From contig NZ_CP133078.1 in NCBI RefSeq assembly GCF_030908465.1, positions 3,038,001 through 3,102,000 of the forward strand: 64,000 bases of DNA. The letters run 5' to 3'. Origin of the DNA: Anaerotignum sp. MB30-C6. Its GTDB lineage: Bacteria; Bacillota; Clostridia; Lachnospirales; Anaerotignaceae. Each line of letters starts with the position of its first letter. Positions within the stretch are counted from its first letter, which is position 1. Positions 7,684-16,681 of this stretch are shown here, piece by piece. The notes under the pieces were generated by a model. That model saw nothing but the letters and a program-made list of their open reading frames with translations. It was not told the DNA's origin and did not search any database. The position numbers were made by a program, and so were the translations under genes.

Positions 7684-9030
7684 CTAGCCTCCCTCCACCA
7701 CATCAACCTCTTCTATGCCATAAAGAAGGAAAAGCTCTATCATTTCTTTGGTAATACGCTCCCCACTGATTGCAATGGGTATGGCAGGTGGGCAAGAAAC
7801 TGCTGGCGTTGCACAAACTCGCCCCAGCCCTTGCTGTATTTTAACGGTACATCGCTTCGCAAACATGGCTTGCCTAATTGACATAACTTGCTCCCCTCTG
7901 GGAGGTAATACCGTTTTTTGTCTCTCCACATTCCTTGGAATGATAGGGGGAAATGCCATGTTAGCTTTTTCAAAGGCAACATCCTCTGTTTCCGGGGTAA
8001 ACATCATAACCAGATGATCTTCATCGGCAAACTCTACCTCTACATCATTCTTCCGCAATGTCTCTGCTAACTCATTTCCTGAAATCCCTATTTGCCCACC
8101 TTCTATCACTAATTTTAGTGGCTCAAAATGCTGTAACGGGTATCCTTTTTTCTTGAGTTTCAAAGCAAGCTGTTGAATTTTCTTTTGACACCCAACAATT
8201 TTCTCCCTATAGTCCTCTGATAAAATACGGTTACATAAATCCAAAGACTGTAACGTTAAATAGGATGGGCTTGTAGAGCCAAATAAAGCCAAAGCATTTT
8301 TCCCGTCATTCTCAAAGGGTGCAGCAGCCTTCTTTGCAATATGCAAATATGCTCCTCCCGTTAAAACAGGTAGTGTTTTATGGGCAGAGTCACAGCACAT
8401 ATCCGCCCCTAAGTCCAATGGATGCAAGGACTGGGACAAAAACCGCAAATACGCCCCATGGGCATTATCCACCAAAAGAGGAACGCCATATTTCTTGCAA
8501 ACCTGAGAAAGGCCTTTTATATCTGCCATTCCTCCTAAATAATCGGGGGAGGTGATAAAAAAGGCAAAGGGTAACACTTCCATTGACCCCAAAATTCCAT
8601 CCAGCTGCTCTGGTAAAATTGGGCAAGCACAGATGGTTGCTTCTTCCTCTGGGTAAATCCAATGCACCTCTAAATCCAGTAAAGCACAGGCATGCAAAAA
8701 AGCCTTATGGGCATTTCTAGCCGCCAAAATTGAAGGCTTCTCTTGTCTTTTTTTACAATGGAGCATGGCAAGATAAACCATGGCTGCAATACATTGGGAA
8801 GATCCACCTGTGGCATAAAAGGTTGTCCTTGAACCAAACAAATCCGTTGCATGATCCTCACTCTGCCGAATGACTCCTTGGGGATGATACAAATCGTCAG
8901 CTCCATTTATTTCAGTAATATCCAAAGGCTCACAACCCAAAAAGGGGCTGCCTTTATGCCCCGGCATATGCAGGCGAACAGTCCCTTTTTTTTGATATTC
9001 TTTTACAAAGTCATAAATTGGTGTTTCCAT
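7684..9030 (-). CDS. Orn/Lys/Arg-type PLP-dependent decarboxylase
   Basis: The 448-residue protein begins with the family hallmark region LHMPGHKG (about 19-26) and carries the PLP-lysine motif DSAHKTLP. The fold is the type I aminotransferase fold of the major domain of Orn/Lys/Arg decarboxylases, in the short form found in Firmicutes. Substrate could be arginine, lysine or ornithine; the sequence alone does not decide, so no gene symbol is given. The ATG at 9030 lies five bases after the maturase stop and follows GAGG, pointing to translational coupling and one transcript with the SCIFF maturase. A functional link with SCIFF is not known to me. Confidence 0.85.
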   Translation of the reverse strand: METPIYDFVKEYQKKGTVRLHMPGHKGSPFLGCEPLDITEINGADDLYHPQGVIRQSEDHATDLFGSRTTFYATGGSSQCIAAMVYLAMLHCKKRQEKPSILAARNAHKAFLHACALLDLEVHWIYPEEEATICACPILPEQLDGILGSMEVLPFAFFITSPDYLGGMADIKGLSQVCKKYGVPLLVDNAHGAYLRFLSQSLHPLDLGADMCCDSAHKTLPVLTGGAYLHIAKKAAAPFENDGKNALALFGSTSPSYLTLQSLDLCNRILSEDYREKIVGCQKKIQQLALKLKKKGYPLQHFEPLKLVIEGGQIGISGNELAETLRKNDVEVEFADEDHLVMMFTPETEDVAFEKANMAFPPIIPRNVERQKTVLPPRGEQVMSIRQAMFAKRCTVKIQQGLGRVCATPAVSCPPAIPIAISGERITKEMIELFLLYGIEEVDVVEGG

Positions 9031-9035
9031 CCCTT

Positions 9036-10409
9036 TTATTCCTCGTTTTCTGCCACCTTCATCATGATGGCACATTCCATACGTTTTTTAAATAGCTTAC
9101 AGCCATATTCATAAATTCCTTGAATACTGCCCGATGCATGATAAGAGTTCGCCGCACAGCCACCGGAACAGTACATTTTCGCCCAGCAATCTCTACATTC
9201 CTGCCTTGCATATGCGTTGCAATGACGGAACTCATCCTGCACATCTGTATTTTTTACACCATCCCAAATATTTCCTAAACTGTACTTGGAATCTCCAACA
9301 AATTGATGACAAGGAAATAATTCACCCCAAGGGGTTACCGCCATATACTCCGTTCCCGAACCACAACCGGTAATTCTTTTATAAACACAAGGGCCATTTG
9401 TCAAGTCCAACATATAGTGATAGAATTCAAATCCATTCCCCGCTTTTTTACGACGAATCATTTCCTTTGCAAGAATTTCATACTGCTCAAACAGCTTCGG
9501 TAAATCTTCTTCCGTTAAAGCAAAAGGATCTGATGGGTCACAAACAACAGGCTCCATGCTCAATTCTGTAAAGCCCATGTCTGCCATATGGAAAATATCC
9601 TTTGTAAAATCCACGTTGTTGTGGGTAAACGTACCACGCATATAGTAGCCTTTTCCCTCACGTCTATCCACAAACTCCTTAAACTTAGGCAAAATCAAAT
9701 CATAACTGCCTTCCCCTGTAATGGTCTTACGCAAGTGGTCGTGAATTTCTTTTCTGCCGTCTAAGGACAATACCACGTTGTGCATTTCCTTATTGGAAAA
9801 TTCAATGACATCATCATTAATCAAAACGCCATTTGTTGTTAAAGTAAAACGGAACTTTTTATTATGGATTGGCTCCTGCTCTCTGGCATAAGCAACCAGC
9901 TTTTTAATAACCTCCCAATCCATCAAAGGCTCGCCGCCAAAAAAGTCAACTTCCAAATTCACTCTGCTTCCAGAATTGGCAATTAAAAAATCTAGGGACT
10001 GCTTACCCACCTCGAAGCTCATCAGTGCATCATTTCCCTGATACTTACCTTGGCTGGCAAAACAGTAACTGCAGTTCAAATTACAAGTATGGGCAACGTG
10101 AAGGCAAAGGGCTTTCACAACTTGGCTCTTGTTTTTAAAGTCTATGGCAAGGTTTTCATATTCATCTTTTGTAAACAACTTACCCTGTTCAATCAAAGTT
10201 TGAATTTCTTCCATGCAAAGACAAACTTCCTCTTTTGTTACATCTGGCTTGGCTTTATATTTTGTCAAAATCTTTGCAACAATTGCATCTTTATTCTGTG
10301 TTTCGTACATTTGGATTACATCATAAGCAACCTCGTCCACCACATGAACGGATCCGCTGCAAGTATCCAACACAATGTTATATCCATTTAATTTATATTG
10401 ATGTACCAA
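9036..10409 (-). CDS. cteB: SCIFF peptide maturase (radical SAM/SPASM, thioether-forming)
   Basis: The 457-residue protein matches the CteB family that installs Cys-to-alpha-carbon thioether crosslinks in SCIFF peptides. An N-terminal RiPP-recognition region (about 1-85) includes LNGYNIVL and GSVHVVDEVAYDVI. The radical SAM cluster motif is CNLNCSYC (about 106-113), and a Cys-rich SPASM region near the C-terminus holds auxiliary clusters (CRDCWAKMYCSGGC and later cysteines). I chose the TTG at 10409 because GGAAAGGA lies nine bases upstream and the protein then starts as in known homologues. An open extension upstream would run through the attenuator hairpin. The gene for the substrate peptide is 110 bases upstream. 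Confidence 0.93.
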   Translation of the reverse strand: MVHQYKLNGYNIVLDTCSGSVHVVDEVAYDVIQMYETQNKDAIVAKILTKYKAKPDVTKEEVCLCMEEIQTLIEQGKLFTKDEYENLAIDFKNKSQVVKALCLHVAHTCNLNCSYCFASQGKYQGNDALMSFEVGKQSLDFLIANSGSRVNLEVDFFGGEPLMDWEVIKKLVAYAREQEPIHNKKFRFTLTTNGVLINDDVIEFSNKEMHNVVLSLDGRKEIHDHLRKTITGEGSYDLILPKFKEFVDRREGKGYYMRGTFTHNNVDFTKDIFHMADMGFTELSMEPVVCDPSDPFALTEEDLPKLFEQYEILAKEMIRRKKAGNGFEFYHYMLDLTNGPCVYKRITGCGSGTEYMAVTPWGELFPCHQFVGDSKYSLGNIWDGVKNTDVQDEFRHCNAYARQECRDCWAKMYCSGGCAANSYHASGSIQGIYEYGCKLFKKRMECAIMMKVAENEE

Positions 10410-10464
10410 TTCTTTCAATCCTTTCCACTGCCAAAGGCCTTCCCTTTGGCAACCCCCAAATACG

Positions 10465-10495
10465 AAAAATGCCGCCTTGCTAAAATGAAGGCGGC
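10465..10495 (-). terminator. Intercistronic terminator or attenuator between SCIFF peptide and maturase
   Basis: 8-bp perfect stem (10488-10495 with 10471-10478, arms GCCGCCTT/AAGGCGGC), 9-base loop, then ATTTTT on the minus strand. It lies after the peptide stop and before the maturase ribosome binding site. Partial read-through would give excess peptide mRNA over enzyme mRNA. Confidence 0.85.
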
Positions 10496-10519
10496 GGTTC
10501 GTTGTCAATCCTTTTGAGC

Positions 10520-10666
10520 TTACTTCTGTTTGCTCTCGCAGGGCTGGTTTGCAACGCCACAGGAGGTTTTGCAAGCAGACTGGCAGGATGTCTGGCATTC
10601 GCCACAGCCGCCAACAGCTACGCTCTTTTTCAGGTCACGCGTTTCAATTGTTTTGATTCTCTCCAT
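10520..10666 (-). CDS. cteA: SCIFF RiPP precursor peptide (six Cys in forty-five residues)
   Basis: This short gene encodes a 48-residue peptide with cysteines at 21, 24, 28, 32, 36 and 43. The core QTSCQSACKTSC is the almost invariant SCIFF signature, preceded by a leader beginning MERIKTIETRDL. Such peptides are near-universal in Clostridia and are modified by the CteB radical SAM enzyme, whose gene lies immediately downstream. GGAG lies about eight bases before the ATG. A consensus promoter is found about 110 bases upstream and an attenuator directly downstream. The biological role of SCIFF products is still not established. Confidence 0.95.
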   Translation of the reverse strand: MERIKTIETRDLKKSVAVGGCGECQTSCQSACKTSCGVANQPCESKQK

Positions 10667-10761
10667 GGTCTCATCTCCATTCTAATTATGAAAATTCTAG
10701 TACTCAAATGCGTTTTTCTGTTGCCTATAAGAGAAAATCTCTTCCGCCAAAAAATCGCTTC

Positions 10762-10780
10762 ATATACTGAAAAAGTATAT
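10762..10780. promoter_or_regulatory. Inverted repeat over the SCIFF promoter -10/+1 region
   Basis: Perfect 7-bp inverted repeat ATATACT (10762-10768) and AGTATAT (10774-10780) with a 5-base spacer overlaps the -10 box and start region of the SCIFF promoter. It could be an operator or an early RNA hairpin. No regulator is identified. Confidence 0.4.
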
Positions 10781-10802
10781 AACATCATACCCCGATTGTC
10801 AA
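10774..10802 (-). promoter_or_regulatory. Promoter of the SCIFF operon
   Basis: On the minus strand TTGACA (10802-10797) is followed after 17 bases by TATACT (10779-10774). This leaves a leader of about 100 bases before the peptide ATG. Confidence 0.85.
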
Positions 10803-11070
10803 GGCGTATCCTTAAGAAGTCAAGGATTTCTCTCCTTTCGTCCCCCTATAACTCCCTATTATTTTATATTGATTTCCAAATCATGATTCCCCCGTTCTGC
10901 CTGTTCCTTACCATAAATTTTCTCTTTGGCTTCACAAGCCCCAAATGGAGAAGTCAGAACCCATCCATTTTTTCAGGAAAACATGGCTTAGAGCGCCCTT
11001 CGACTATTTCTTTTTTGGGGATATAGAATCCTTCATAGGTTAGACATAGCGCCTCACCCACAATAATATT
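10803..11070. other. Gene-free spacer upstream of the SCIFF promoter
   Basis: No gene, repeat or RNA is recognised between the SCIFF promoter and the terminator of the GGDEF gene. Open frames here have no ribosome binding sites and no protein-like composition. Confidence 0.5.
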
Positions 11071-11096
11071 AAAAAAGGGCAGCAATATCTGCTGCC
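11071..11096 (-). terminator. Terminator of the solute-binding protein/GGDEF operon
   Basis: Minus-strand hairpin GGCAGCA (11096-11090) with TGCTGCC (11084-11078), then CTTTTTT. Confidence 0.85.
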
Positions 11097-11178
11097 TTAA
11101 AATCTATAAATTTCAACTTATTTCCCCAACAAAATAGGAGGTAAGTACGACTCTTCCCATCTTTTAATCCATGCCTGT

Positions 11179-13389
11179 TCAGGGTGTATCCTGCTCAAAC
11201 TCGCAAAACTCGCCCTTCTTCCCATGCTTTATCCGATACATTGCAGTGTCTGCAAGCTTCATTAACTCTTGGAAATCCTTACTATCATCGGGATACCATG
11301 CAATCCCGCCAGAGGCACCTATTTTCTGAGGCTCCCCATTGGGGAATCGGACCCAAGTATTATTTACTTTTAAGTCTAGTTGGGTTAATATCTGTCGCAT
11401 ACTCTCCTTATCCTCATATCCGTAAAGAAAAAAGAAAAATTCATCCCCCGATACTCGGCTACATATTGTGGATTTTGGTAAATTGTCTACAAAACTCTGC
11501 CCCGCACGACGTATATACTTATCTCCACAATCATGGCCATATCGATCGTTAATGATTTTTAGGTTATCCAAATCAATCATCAGTATGGCGGCATTTTTCA
11601 GCCTGTGGGGCTGCTTAAATAGTTCCGATACCTGTCGATAAAAGGCCCGTCGATTATACAACCCCGTCAAAAGGTCATAGTCACGTTCATGCTCAATTCG
11701 CAAACGCTCCACAGTGCTTTGGGTAACATCCTCCGCTATTCCCACAACCCGCTCCTGATTCTCCGTTACTTTGATTCGAATATATCTTACGGAACCATCT
11801 AATCGCTCCAAATGGTATAGACAACTTCCATCGCCTTCATCGGAACGCAAAATACAGTCCTTCATATCTTCTATCATGTCCAGAAATTTGGTCAATGTAA
11901 GCTCTGCAGTGTCTACATTTTCCCAACCAAGCAACTCAAAAAATGGTTTTGTGGCGAATACTGTTCCTTCTTTTTTCTGTATCTCAAACCCACCTATGCT
12001 AACACTGGCCATATCCAACATACTGAGAAAACGTGACGAGGAATTGACTATATCTTTACTAAGGGACGTAAAGGCTTCTGCAAACCGGTCAATCTCATGG
12101 ATTTTAGTCACGGAAAGTTCGGGAATGCCCTCTTTATTTTTCTGGGCCTCACTAACCTCTTTCGATAAAATAAAAATGGGTTTTGATAACCTTCGGCTTA
12201 CAACGACACTTCCAATAACACCTACCAAAATAGTCATGATAAATGACAGCTTAAGACCTTCTGCCACTTGATTGGAAAAAGCATAAAGCTGATTCTCCTC
12301 CACCATCCCAATCAATGCCCATCTTTGCCTTGAAAAGGGGGTGTTGCTGCGGTAAAGAGGCAACTCCATAAAATGAGATATAAACGGCTCGTCATTTATC
12401 TGTACCGTATATCCTCCACCATCTAAAGGCTGAAGGTTCATTGCCTCTCCTTGGTTTATTTGAAGGGCACCGCTAACAAGAACCGGTGACCAGCTTAAGT
12501 CTTCGGGATTTTGTACGCCCACTACATAACCACTGTTACCTTTTATATGAAGCTCTTCACTAGGCAAAATAGCTTTCAAATAATCAGGTAATAACTCTAT
12601 ACCCAAAACCCCATAAACACTGCCATCTTCAAGTATTAAAGGAATGGAATAGGCAATGGAGTTGTTCCCACCCTCTGCTAATAAGCTAGGCGAAGTTGTC
12701 CAGTAGCCATAGTCCAGAGACTTCAAAGAGTTGGCTTTGTTTTTATACGCAGCTTGAAAGGGCTCATAGAAAAAGTCATAATCTGATAGTTCGGAATTGA
12801 ACTCAAAAAGTGGAGTCCATTGCCTATCTGTAGAAATATTCAGGGATTCCACCAAAGAAATGGGTGCCCTGCCAAAAATCAAGTCCGAATAATCCTTAGA
12901 AAGGGGAGATAACGGGTCAAAATCCCGAATGTAAAGTCCAGGCTTTTTGGTATATTCCTCACCATCAAGGTCATGGGTATTCAATATGATAAATATCCCC
13001 GATACTCGCTTTGCGTAGAGACATGAAATTAAATCCTTTGAAATCCCTTCCAGCAGTGCTTCGCACTCTTGGGAACCTTGATCCAATTTTTCTAAAGATA
13101 TCTCTCCATTATCCAACAAGTGTTGTGTTGTTTCGTTCATTTTATTAGATAAAAAAGAAAAATCCGACCAGCTATTTGCAATGGTATTCTGTAAAAAAGT
13201 TCCTCTGGTTTGAATTTGTTTTTTTAGAATATCCTGTTCATTTTGATTCAATTTGCCTAGAACGCCACTTTCTGAAAGGGAGCCTTGCAGCAACAAGGCC
13301 TCCAGTAAAACAACAAACAATAGAGGGTAGAGAACCGTTCGAAATATAGATCGACCTTTACGGCCCTTAGAATTATTTCGAAAAATCAA
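11179..13389 (-). CDS. Membrane-bound sensory diguanylate cyclase (Cache-PAS-GGDEF)
   Basis: The 736-residue protein has one transmembrane helix near residues 17-38, a large extracytoplasmic sensor (about 40-375, dCache-like), a second transmembrane helix near 378-398, a linker, a PAS-like region (about 455-565) and a C-terminal GGDEF domain. The active-site motif is SGDEF, a substitution compatible with cyclase activity in some proteins, and no RxxD inhibitory site is seen just before it. It would make c-di-GMP in response to an external ligand. Translation probably starts at the TTG at 13389 after AAGGGGGG. It follows a solute-binding lipoprotein gene by 34 bases, and that lipoprotein may deliver the ligand. 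Confidence 0.85.
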   Translation of the reverse strand: MIFRNNSKGRKGRSIFRTVLYPLLFVVLLEALLLQGSLSESGVLGKLNQNEQDILKKQIQTRGTFLQNTIANSWSDFSFLSNKMNETTQHLLDNGEISLEKLDQGSQECEALLEGISKDLISCLYAKRVSGIFIILNTHDLDGEEYTKKPGLYIRDFDPLSPLSKDYSDLIFGRAPISLVESLNISTDRQWTPLFEFNSELSDYDFFYEPFQAAYKNKANSLKSLDYGYWTTSPSLLAEGGNNSIAYSIPLILEDGSVYGVLGIELLPDYLKAILPSEELHIKGNSGYVVGVQNPEDLSWSPVLVSGALQINQGEAMNLQPLDGGGYTVQINDEPFISHFMELPLYRSNTPFSRQRWALIGMVEENQLYAFSNQVAEGLKLSFIMTILVGVIGSVVVSRRLSKPIFILSKEVSEAQKNKEGIPELSVTKIHEIDRFAEAFTSLSKDIVNSSSRFLSMLDMASVSIGGFEIQKKEGTVFATKPFFELLGWENVDTAELTLTKFLDMIEDMKDCILRSDEGDGSCLYHLERLDGSVRYIRIKVTENQERVVGIAEDVTQSTVERLRIEHERDYDLLTGLYNRRAFYRQVSELFKQPHRLKNAAILMIDLDNLKIINDRYGHDCGDKYIRRAGQSFVDNLPKSTICSRVSGDEFFFFLYGYEDKESMRQILTQLDLKVNNTWVRFPNGEPQKIGASGGIAWYPDDSKDFQELMKLADTAMYRIKHGKKGEFCEFEQDTP

Positions 13390-13423
13390 ATTCTCTACCC
13401 CCCTTCAGCCTACCAAAATAAAG

Positions 13424-14866
13424 CTAGGCTGTTATATTTTCTAACTCCTGAAGAACTTGCTGATACCACTTGTTAAAATATGCCTCTGAAGTGAACTCAG
13501 CCACAGCTCTTTTTTGGCTCATACCTCTTTTTAACCGCACCTCCACTGTTTTCCGATCTTCTTTTGCCAAGTCCTCTAAAGAGTGTGTCAAAATATCACG
13601 CACTTCAGACCCTTTTTCAAATGCAACGGGAGTGAATAGTGTATTCTCATGAACCGTCTCAACTCCAACCGTAAGTATATGTTTCATTGGTTCTGAAATT
13701 TCAGGTGTCCCTTTCAGGATGGTATCAATCTGATTTGCCTCCTTTGTTACAGGCAAATAACCAGAATCAATAGAAAATGCTATATTCCGATCTGGGTGGG
13801 TAAACCACTTCAAAAACTCTACGGAAGCCTGAATTTCCTGCTCCGTCCCCTTTGTCACTACCATGCCTGCCCCTTGTTGCACAGCGTAGTCATCACCCTC
13901 ACTGAACTTTGGTGCCCGAAACACTTCCATTTCTATGGGATAACTTTCCGTATCACTTAAAATCACCTGCTGTGGAAAAAATGTTGCCCCAGCAGACGAG
14001 CCAACAAAGGAAATAATACTCCCCATCTTTACATCGTCACTGCGAAATCTTCCAGCGGAAGAAAAATACCCTTTGACATAGGGAATATAATAATGATCCC
14101 AGAGCTTTTTTACCACCTCTTTATCAAAGTCAATGACCACCTCATTGTCTTTTTTGGTAATCAACTCATGTCCCAGTTCCTTGGCCCCCAGAAAAAAATA
14201 GTTGGCCATGGCATCCCGTCCAAAAAACGCCTTTCCATCATTCCGTTTGGGTGTTAGACCATCCGTCCACTCATAATAAAGCTCCGCCACATCAACAAGA
14301 CCCTCCATGGTTGAGAAATCTTCATAAGTAGCACCCGTTTCGGCTGCAAAAGTATCCCAATCCGTTTTGTTCAGCATAAAAACCTCAACAGACTTTGCCA
14401 CTGGAAATATTTTAAAACTTCCACCGTTGGTAATTCTACCTTCTTCTATATAACTTGGAATAAATTGTTCTTGTTCCTCTTGGGTAAGATATTGGCTTAA
14501 ATCCACCAGCCTACCCATGTTATCAAACTCGTAAGCGGTATCGGGATAGGCTGAAAAAATATTAGGGATATCTCCGCCATTGGCCTTTTCGTAGGCACTG
14601 AGTACATTTTCCCTTAGTTCACCTACCGTTCCATGACTAAAAACATCTACATAAATACCTTTTTCCTTGCCCTTGGTTTCATTAAACTGCTTTACCAGAC
14701 TATTCATCGCCTCTAACTGGGCACCATTATAATATACCCAAACAGAAAGCATAACTGGACTTTCAGGACTCAACTTGCTTCCTGTCAACTCTCCTTTTCC
14801 ACTCTCACATCCACCCAGCAAAGTAAGTAGTAATAATGCAAATATCAATTTTTTTAAATATTTCAA
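13424..14866 (-). CDS. Extracellular solute-binding lipoprotein (family 1)
   Basis: From the TTG at 14866 the product has 480 residues and opens with a textbook lipoprotein signal (LKYLKKLIFALLLLTLLGGC, cysteine 20). The remainder resembles sugar-type family 1 binding proteins (SVWVYYNGAQLEAMNSLVKQF, later GAGMVVTKGT). No ABC permease or ATPase gene is nearby. Instead a membrane Cache-PAS-GGDEF protein follows, so it may act as a sensor co-receptor rather than in import. An ATG at 14905 is a possible alternative start. The ATG at 14953 lies upstream of the predicted transcription start and is excluded. Confidence 0.82.
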   Translation of the reverse strand: MKYLKKLIFALLLLTLLGGCESGKGELTGSKLSPESPVMLSVWVYYNGAQLEAMNSLVKQFNETKGKEKGIYVDVFSHGTVGELRENVLSAYEKANGGDIPNIFSAYPDTAYEFDNMGRLVDLSQYLTQEEQEQFIPSYIEEGRITNGGSFKIFPVAKSVEVFMLNKTDWDTFAAETGATYEDFSTMEGLVDVAELYYEWTDGLTPKRNDGKAFFGRDAMANYFFLGAKELGHELITKKDNEVVIDFDKEVVKKLWDHYYIPYVKGYFSSAGRFRSDDVKMGSIISFVGSSAGATFFPQQVILSDTESYPIEMEVFRAPKFSEGDDYAVQQGAGMVVTKGTEQEIQASVEFLKWFTHPDRNIAFSIDSGYLPVTKEANQIDTILKGTPEISEPMKHILTVGVETVHENTLFTPVAFEKGSEVRDILTHSLEDLAKEDRKTVEVRLKRGMSQKRAVAEFTSEAYFNKWYQQVLQELENITA

Positions 14867-14943
14867 AGATGCACCACCCCAATAGAACCCCTTCTGCTTT
14901 TCCATGGAAAATATGGTTTTTCCACCCCTTGCTTTATGCCCAA

Positions 14944-14972
14944 ATAATACCATATCTTGCTTTTTTCTGCAA
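14944..14972 (-). promoter_or_regulatory. Promoter of the solute-binding protein/GGDEF operon
   Basis: Minus-strand TTGCAG (14972-14967), 17-base spacer, TATTAT (14949-14944). Transcription would begin near 14937. Confidence 0.65.
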
Positions 14973-15161
14973 TAAGCTTTTCCCTTAACCCTTTTGATAC
15001 AAGTTTTGATAAGCCTTGTATTTATCCAAAAAGAGGCTGTTTACGAAACATCAACAACCCAACCCTCCTCCTATATGCCCCTAACTACAAAAACTGTTCT
15101 TCCACCCTTAAAAGAGGGAAACCACCTTTAGGTACATAAAGCTTCAACTAGGTTTTTAAAA

Positions 15162-15938
15162 TCATCCCAAGGCCACGTCCATCACCATCATTAACGCAAA
15201 CCCAACTGCGGCACCTATGGTTCCAATGTTGGAATGTTCACCCTCTTGGGCTTCAGGAATTAATTCCTCGATAACCACATAAATCATGGCTCCGGCGGCA
15301 AAGGAAAGAAAGTAAGGTAAAAGAGGTACCACCTGCTCTGCCAGAGCAATAGTAATCACCGCTGCAATAGGCTCCACAACTCCCGTTCCTGCCCCGTATA
15401 AAAAAGCTTTTTTCTTACTGACTCCCTCATTTTGCAAGGGCATTGAAATGATAGCCCCCTCGGGGAAGTTTTGTAGGGCAATTCCCAAAGCCAATGCAAA
15501 TGCACCTGCCAACGTCATGTTGGTATGATCAAGCATTGCCCCAGCAAAAGTTACTCCCACCGCCATACCCTCAGGTAAATTGTGAAGGGTCACGGCTAAA
15601 ACCAACATTGATGTTTTAGATAATTTACTAGGAAGTCCTTCGGGCTTATTACTGCTCAAATGCAAGTGGGGAATTAGACTATCTAATGCCAGTAAAAAAC
15701 CAATGCCTAGCATAAACCCTACCACTGCAGGAAGCCAAGAAATCCCTCCCTGGGCTTCTCCTAACTCAAGGGATGGAATCAGCAAAGACCATACTGATGC
15801 CGCAATCATAACCCCTGCCGCAAACCCTAAAAGTAGTTTTTTTATTTTTACATTCATCTGCCCTTTTAAGAGAAAAACCATGGCTGCACCTAAGGTTGTT
15901 CCAATAAAAGGGGTGATTAAAATCATAAATTCATACAT
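15162..15938 (-). CDS. ZIP-family metal transporter
   Basis: The 258-residue protein has eight hydrophobic segments and the conserved metal-site motif HNLPEGMAVGV in transmembrane segment 4, with a second ALQNFPEGAII in segment 5. This pattern belongs to the GufA/ZupT branch of ZIP transporters, which take up zinc, iron or manganese through the cytoplasmic membrane. It begins at the ATG at 15938, after GAGGTGAAGA. The GTG three codons earlier lies inside the ribosome binding site. Its upstream neighbour on the same strand is a methyltransferase gene 30 bases away. Metal specificity cannot be told. Confidence 0.87.
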   Translation of the reverse strand: MYEFMILITPFIGTTLGAAMVFLLKGQMNVKIKKLLLGFAAGVMIAASVWSLLIPSLELGEAQGGISWLPAVVGFMLGIGFLLALDSLIPHLHLSSNKPEGLPSKLSKTSMLVLAVTLHNLPEGMAVGVTFAGAMLDHTNMTLAGAFALALGIALQNFPEGAIISMPLQNEGVSKKKAFLYGAGTGVVEPIAAVITIALAEQVVPLLPYFLSFAAGAMIYVVIEELIPEAQEGEHSNIGTIGAAVGFALMMVMDVALG

Positions 15939-15968
15939 ATTCTTCACCTCTCAAATAAAAATAAGCTC

Positions 15969-16592
15969 TCACATCTCTTCAAAGGGCTTCTTTGCTGCTA
16001 AATAGCACAATGGAGCTAAATTGCTACCCATTATGATAGAATCCGTAACCAAAAACCCCCTCTGGGCTATAAACTTTACAAACGCATCTTCGTTCCACTT
16101 ATGAAACACCCGAAAGCCTATCTTTTGCATCAACCAAATTTTTAAGCCAACGGGAAAGGTATCTTCCCAAATAAAAGTGGGAGCAAACAGCAAGCCCCCC
16201 GGCTTAAGTACACGAAATATTTCATCTAATGCTTCTTTTGGACGGGGCATGATATGTAACGCATTGGCTATAAGCACAGCATCATACTTACCATCTCCCC
16301 AAGGTAAGGTGGTAGCGTCCTGTACAGAAAAGCTTACCGTATCAATTTTATTTTCCTTTTCTGCTTTCCTAATCATGGCACTGGAAAAATCCGTTGCATG
16401 CCATTCCTTTACATACCCCGCCAAAGGAAAGGTTAGCTGCCCGCTTCCACATGCCAATTCAAGGACTACCATATCTTTCTTTAAATGCATTTTTATTTTT
16501 TGACTAATATTGTTATACAAGGATGTGTTGCTTTTCATAAAAGTTCCATAAACGTTAGCAACCCTTTCCCAGAAGACTTTGTTGTTATCCAT
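15969..16592 (-). CDS. Class I SAM-dependent methyltransferase
   Basis: The 207-residue protein carries the Rossmann-type SAM-binding motif I, VLELACGSGQLTF (about 43-55), a plausible motif II (WHATDFSSAMI), and PRPKEALDEIFRVLKPGG, typical of UbiE/type 11 methyltransferases. The substrate is unknown. The start at 16592 is preceded by GGGGAG. The gene lies between a TetR regulator upstream and a ZIP transporter downstream, all on the minus strand, so the TetR protein may control both. Confidence 0.82.
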   Translation of the reverse strand: MDNNKVFWERVANVYGTFMKSNTSLYNNISQKIKMHLKKDMVVLELACGSGQLTFPLAGYVKEWHATDFSSAMIRKAEKENKIDTVSFSVQDATTLPWGDGKYDAVLIANALHIMPRPKEALDEIFRVLKPGGLLFAPTFIWEDTFPVGLKIWLMQKIGFRVFHKWNEDAFVKFIAQRGFLVTDSIIMGSNLAPLCYLAAKKPFEEM

Positions 16593-16681
16593 GTTACATC
16601 TCCCCTTTCCCTTTAGAAAAAGGAAAACATAATACAACTACCTTCCTTATTTCTTTTTCACCATGACCTCAAAATAGCGAA

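Noticed and set aside
10502..11026. Open frame of 174 codons on the plus strand
   Set aside because: It is antisense to the SCIFF gene and its promoter and has no ribosome binding site.
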